A DNA stretch of 64,000 bases from Flavicella sediminum. GTDB taxonomy: Bacteria; Bacteroidota; Bacteroidia; Flavobacteriales; Flavobacteriaceae. The translations under genes and the position numbers were made by a program. The stretch spans positions 61,843-125,842 of the forward strand of contig NZ_VDET01000015.1 of NCBI RefSeq assembly GCF_006381105.1. The letters are read 5' to 3'. This document shows, piece after piece, positions 61,305 to 64,000 of the stretch (its first letter is position 1; each line of letters begins with the position of its first letter). The notes below the pieces were generated by a model that was not told the DNA's origin, made no database searches, and worked only from the letters and a program-made list of their open reading frames with translations.

Positions 61305-61880
61305 ATGGATCCCCTACATCAATTCATGAGTGCTATTTCCCCCATATCTGAAAAATCTTTTCAGGATTATATGGAATTATGTAAACCTAAGTTCTGCAAA
61401 GCAGGAACCGTCTTAAGTAAAATAGGAGATGTTCCTGAAGTGCTTTATTTTATAAAAACCGGTATCGCAAGATCTTATAGTATTTCTGACAAAGGCGTAG
61501 AATATATCCGCTCATTAATTAGTCCAAACAATATATTAGCTCCTACAGAAGCTTTGATAAAAAAACAAGCTTCTAAAATTGGATTGCAATGCCTAACAGA
61601 TTGTGATGTCCTTGAAATAAATTACAAAGACTTATTAGAAGTAAATAAAAATAACAACGAAATAGCTGCTTGGTATACCAAAACCGTTGAATTGCATTAT
61701 GCACATTTACAAAAAATGAATGACGAATTGCTTACCTTAAATGCAACCGAACGCTATTTAAAATTGCAAAAAAGAATTCCAAATATCGACAATCAAATAA
61801 ATCAATACCATATTGCTTCTCACCTAGGAATTACCCCTATTCAATTATCTAGAATTCGAAAGAAATTATACAGTAAATAA
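61305..61880 (+). CDS. Crp/Fnr-family transcriptional regulator 2
   Basis: The 191-residue paralogue of the preceding protein has the same beta roll (AGTVLSKIGDVPEVLYFIKTGIARSY) and C-terminal helix-turn-helix (QYHIASHLGITPIQLSRIRKKL), plus the shared LNATERYLKLQKRIPNID segment. It has its own 114-bp leader and a strong bidirectional terminator behind it, so it is probably expressed separately. Small-ligand sensing is suggested but unidentified. Confidence 0.88.
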   Translation: MDPLHQFMSAISPISEKSFQDYMELCKPKFCKAGTVLSKIGDVPEVLYFIKTGIARSYSISDKGVEYIRSLISPNNILAPTEALIKKQASKIGLQCLTDCDVLEINYKDLLEVNKNNNEIAAWYTKTVELHYAHLQKMNDELLTLNATERYLKLQKRIPNIDNQINQYHIASHLGITPIQLSRIRKKLYSK

Positions 61881-61913
61881 AAAAAGCGATACAAATTTGT
61901 ATCGCTTTTTTTT
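61881..61913. terminator. Bidirectional terminator between the second Crp/Fnr gene and ettA
   Basis: AAAAAGCGATACAAA and TTTGTATCGCTTTTT form a continuous 30-base perfect palindrome with T and A runs on both sides. It serves the convergent genes on both strands. Confidence 0.9.
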
Positions 61914-61929
61914 ATAAAAATTCATTCCA

Positions 61930-63621
61930 TTAACGAATCAACTTTTTGTATTTAATACGTTTCGGCATTAGGTCACCACCCAAACGTTTCTTTTTATTTT
62001 CTTCATATTCAGAAAAACTTCCTTCAAAGAAATAGACAGAAGAGTCTCCTTCAAAAGCAAGTATATGTGTACAAATTCTATCTAAAAACCATCTATCATG
62101 CGAAATAACTACTGCACAACCTGCAAAGTTCTCTAGACCTTCTTCCAAAGCTCTTAAAGTATTTACATCCAAATCATTTGTAGGCTCATCCAACAACAAT
62201 ACATTTCCTTCTTCTTTTAAAGTCATTGCCAAATGCAAACGGTTACGTTCACCACCTGACAAAGTACTTACTTTTTTATTCTGTTCAGATCCACTAAAAT
62301 TAAAACGACTTAAATAAGCTCTAGAATTTACCATTTTTCCGCCCATCATAATCAAGTCCTGCTCATCAGCAAAATTTGCCCAAATAGAACGCTCAGGGTC
62401 AATATCAGAATGCGATTGATCTACGTAAGCAATCTTAGCTGTGTCACCCACCGTAAATTCACCACTATCAGGTTTTTCCTCGCCCATAATCATTCTAAAA
62501 ATCGTCGTCTTACCAGCACCATTCGGCCCAATAATTCCAACAATTCCATTCGGAGGTAAATTAAATTCTAAATTGTCATATAACAATTTATCTCCAAATG
62601 CCTTAGATACAGCATTTGCATCAATCACATTAGATCCTAACCTAGGACCATTCGGAATATAAATCTCTAATTTTTCTTCTTGTACTTTTTGGTCTTGGTT
62701 CATCAACTTATCATAACTCGCCAAACGTGCCTTCGATTTTGATTGTCTTCCCTTAGCTCCCTGACGAACCCATTCCAATTCACGCTCCAAAGTTTTTTGT
62801 CTCTTAGAAGCTGTTTTATCTTCCTGTGCCATACGCTGAGATTTCTGATCCAACCATGAAGAATAATTTCCTTTCCATGGAATTCCTTCACCTCTGTCCA
62901 ATTCTAAAATCCATCCAGCAATATTATCTAAGAAATATCTATCATGCGTAACCGCAATCACCGTCCCTTTATATTGTGCCAAATGATGCTCTAACCAATG
63001 TACAGATTCCGCATCCAAGTGATTGGTAGGCTCATCCAATAACAATATATCTGGCTGTTGTAAAAGCAATCTACACAAAGCAACTCTTCTACGCTCACCA
63101 CCTGACAATACTCCAATTTTTGTATCAGGTTCCGGTGTACGCAAGGCATCCATCGCTATTTCCAATTTGGTATCCAATTCCCAAGCATCCGAAGCATCAA
63201 TTTGATCCTGTAATTCTGCTTGACGGTTCATCAATTGTTCCATCTTATCAGCATCAGAATACACTTCTTCCAACCCAAACTGATCGTTAATTTTATTGTA
63301 TTCATCTAAAACTGCTACCGTCTCTGCAACACCTTCCTTAACAATATCTAAAACCGTTTTCTCGTCATCCAAAATAGGTTCCTGTTCTAAAAATCCAACA
63401 GAGTATCCAGGTAAAAAATTAATATCACCCTGATAATTTTTTTCAACTCCTGCAATAATTTTAAGCAAAGAAGATTTACCAGAACCATTCAATCCTAGTA
63501 TTCCAATTTTCGCTCCATAGAAGAAACTTAAATGTATATTTTTTAAAACTTGTTTTCCCGTGCTTTGGTAGGTTTTACTTAAACCCGACATTGAGAAAAT
63601 CACTTTCTTATCGTCTGACAT
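61930..63621 (-). CDS. ettA: Energy-dependent translational throttle protein EttA (ABC-F)
   Basis: The 563-residue ABC-F protein has two ATPase domains without membrane spans: Walker A LNGSGKSS and GPNGAGKTT, signature LSGGERRRVALCRLL and LSGGERNRLHLAMTL, and Walker B LLLDEPTNHLD and LLLDEPTNDLD. An arm insertion in domain 1 and the linker (about 245-320) match EttA, which binds the ribosomal E site and gates the first elongation step according to the cell's ADP/ATP level. Length is normal. The gene is monocistronic. Confidence 0.95.
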   Translation of the reverse strand: MSDDKKVIFSMSGLSKTYQSTGKQVLKNIHLSFFYGAKIGILGLNGSGKSSLLKIIAGVEKNYQGDINFLPGYSVGFLEQEPILDDEKTVLDIVKEGVAETVAVLDEYNKINDQFGLEEVYSDADKMEQLMNRQAELQDQIDASDAWELDTKLEIAMDALRTPEPDTKIGVLSGGERRRVALCRLLLQQPDILLLDEPTNHLDAESVHWLEHHLAQYKGTVIAVTHDRYFLDNIAGWILELDRGEGIPWKGNYSSWLDQKSQRMAQEDKTASKRQKTLERELEWVRQGAKGRQSKSKARLASYDKLMNQDQKVQEEKLEIYIPNGPRLGSNVIDANAVSKAFGDKLLYDNLEFNLPPNGIVGIIGPNGAGKTTIFRMIMGEEKPDSGEFTVGDTAKIAYVDQSHSDIDPERSIWANFADEQDLIMMGGKMVNSRAYLSRFNFSGSEQNKKVSTLSGGERNRLHLAMTLKEEGNVLLLDEPTNDLDVNTLRALEEGLENFAGCAVVISHDRWFLDRICTHILAFEGDSSVYFFEGSFSEYEENKKKRLGGDLMPKRIKYKKLIR

Positions 63622-63733
63622 AATCGTATTTTTAAATGTGAAGTGCTTATTAAAAAGCAGTTACAAATATCGTAAATTAGAATGAATTAATATGTCAATC
63701 CATTGTATTAAAACAATAGTTTATAAACAGTTT

Positions 63734-63882
63734 GGGCGTTCCCTTTCAGGTCGGGCTTTCCGTTGTATCTTTTTATAGCTTATTATACACAGATTTCGTC
63801 CCCTCAGCTCCTCGACGGGTGTGGAAGCTTGTAACATAATCTAGTGAAGCTATAAAAAGGATGCCACTGCAATCCCTAACGC
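63734..63882. repeat. Large imperfect palindromic element with GC-rich ends
   Basis: The outer ends GGGCGTT (63734-63740) and CCCTAACGC (63874-63882) contain complementary GCGTT/AACGC. Inside them, CTTTTTATAGCTT (63769-63781) pairs perfectly with AAGCTATAAAAAG (63847-63859). The ends are clearly GC-richer than the surroundings. Similar GGGCGTT...GTCGGGCTTTCCGTTGTATC...GGATGCCACTGCAATCCCTAACGC strings occur as interspersed repeats in flavobacterial genomes as far as I remember. No coding frame runs through it. Its role is unknown. Confidence 0.6.
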
Positions 63883-63886
63883 GAAC

Positions 63887-63996
63887 TGAGTGTTGAGTTT
63901 TGAGTGTTGAGTGTTGCGTGTTTTAAATTTTAAAAAAAATCCTAACACCACTTTCTAGCTACCAACTACCAACTACCATCTACCAACTACTTGATA
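63887..63996. repeat. Short tandem repeats (GAGTGTTGAGT and ACCAACT families)
   Basis: From 63887 the string GAGTGTTGAGTTTTGAGTGT is followed by further TTGAGTGTT units to about 63919. From about 63960 ACCAACT units repeat (ACCAACTACCAACTACCATC and further). The first family resembles the CTGAGTTTTT and ACTCAAAACT strings flanking the four-helix-bundle gene at the left end of the window. Confidence 0.55.
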
Positions 63997-64000
63997 CTTG

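Larger units (their letters stand above)
63622..64000. other. 379-base gene-free stretch at the right edge
   Basis: No credible coding frame was found on either strand. The stretch holds the ettA leader (63622-63730), the palindromic element and short tandem repeats listed separately. No tRNA cloverleaf was seen. Confidence 0.6.

Overview
The window looks like the chromosome of a marine, gliding flavobacterium (Bacteroidota, Flavobacteriia). The evidence is a low GC content, the gliding genes gldD and gldE, a protein with a type IX secretion (T9SS) sorting domain, Bacteroidota-type promoters (TTG, spacer, TAnnTTTG) in place of Shine-Dalgarno signals, and a large block of sulfatases with glycosidases related to red-algal galactan enzymes. 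No rRNA, tRNA, CRISPR array, prophage or insertion sequence was recognised.

Left housekeeping arm (1-20.6 kb). On the minus strand: rplU-rpmA, waaA, and a molybdenum-cofactor cluster (moaA, a small membrane protein, moeA, a four-helix-bundle gene, and moaC running off the left edge). Then come a LolA-like secreted protein, an EamA transporter, an HMA lipoprotein with a cysteine-rich triple repeat, ctaA, the mutY-ssb-gldE-gldD operon, an HU gene followed by a 29-codon basic protein gene resembling the mS38/bS22 ribosomal motif, rng, a secreted MORN-like protein, a patatin-BamA phospholipase, uvrC and the 5-formyltetrahydrofolate cyclo-ligase gene.

Polysaccharide island (20.8-51.6 kb, all plus strand). 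It contains six type I sulfatases, all with a C-x-P-x-R motif; three homologous large Asp-box (BNR) propeller proteins carrying three different export signals; a DUF5060-type TIM-barrel protein; a GH3; a GH117-like enzyme; a PhoD-like metallophosphoesterase; a decayed sialate O-acetylesterase remnant; and a GH16 lipoprotein with a probable surface-export signal. An AraC regulator and a two-domain SnoaL lipoprotein lie near the left end. There is no SusC/SusD pair. The working model is an endo-acting GH16 at the cell surface, a T9SS-delivered propeller, and periplasmic sulfatases with exo-enzymes (GH117, GH3) finishing the oligosaccharides. GH16 together with GH117 points to an agar-, porphyran- or carrageenan-type sulfated galactan. 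The substrate is inferred. The propeller family is the least explained and most interesting component.

Right housekeeping arm (51.6-63.6 kb). DUF2851, nitroreductase, pepD, parA-parB-DUF5683-dapB-lepB-wbqC, two tandem Crp/Fnr-type regulators and ettA (minus). The last 380 bases have no gene. They hold a large imperfect palindromic element and short tandem repeats resembling those beside the four-helix-bundle gene at the left edge.
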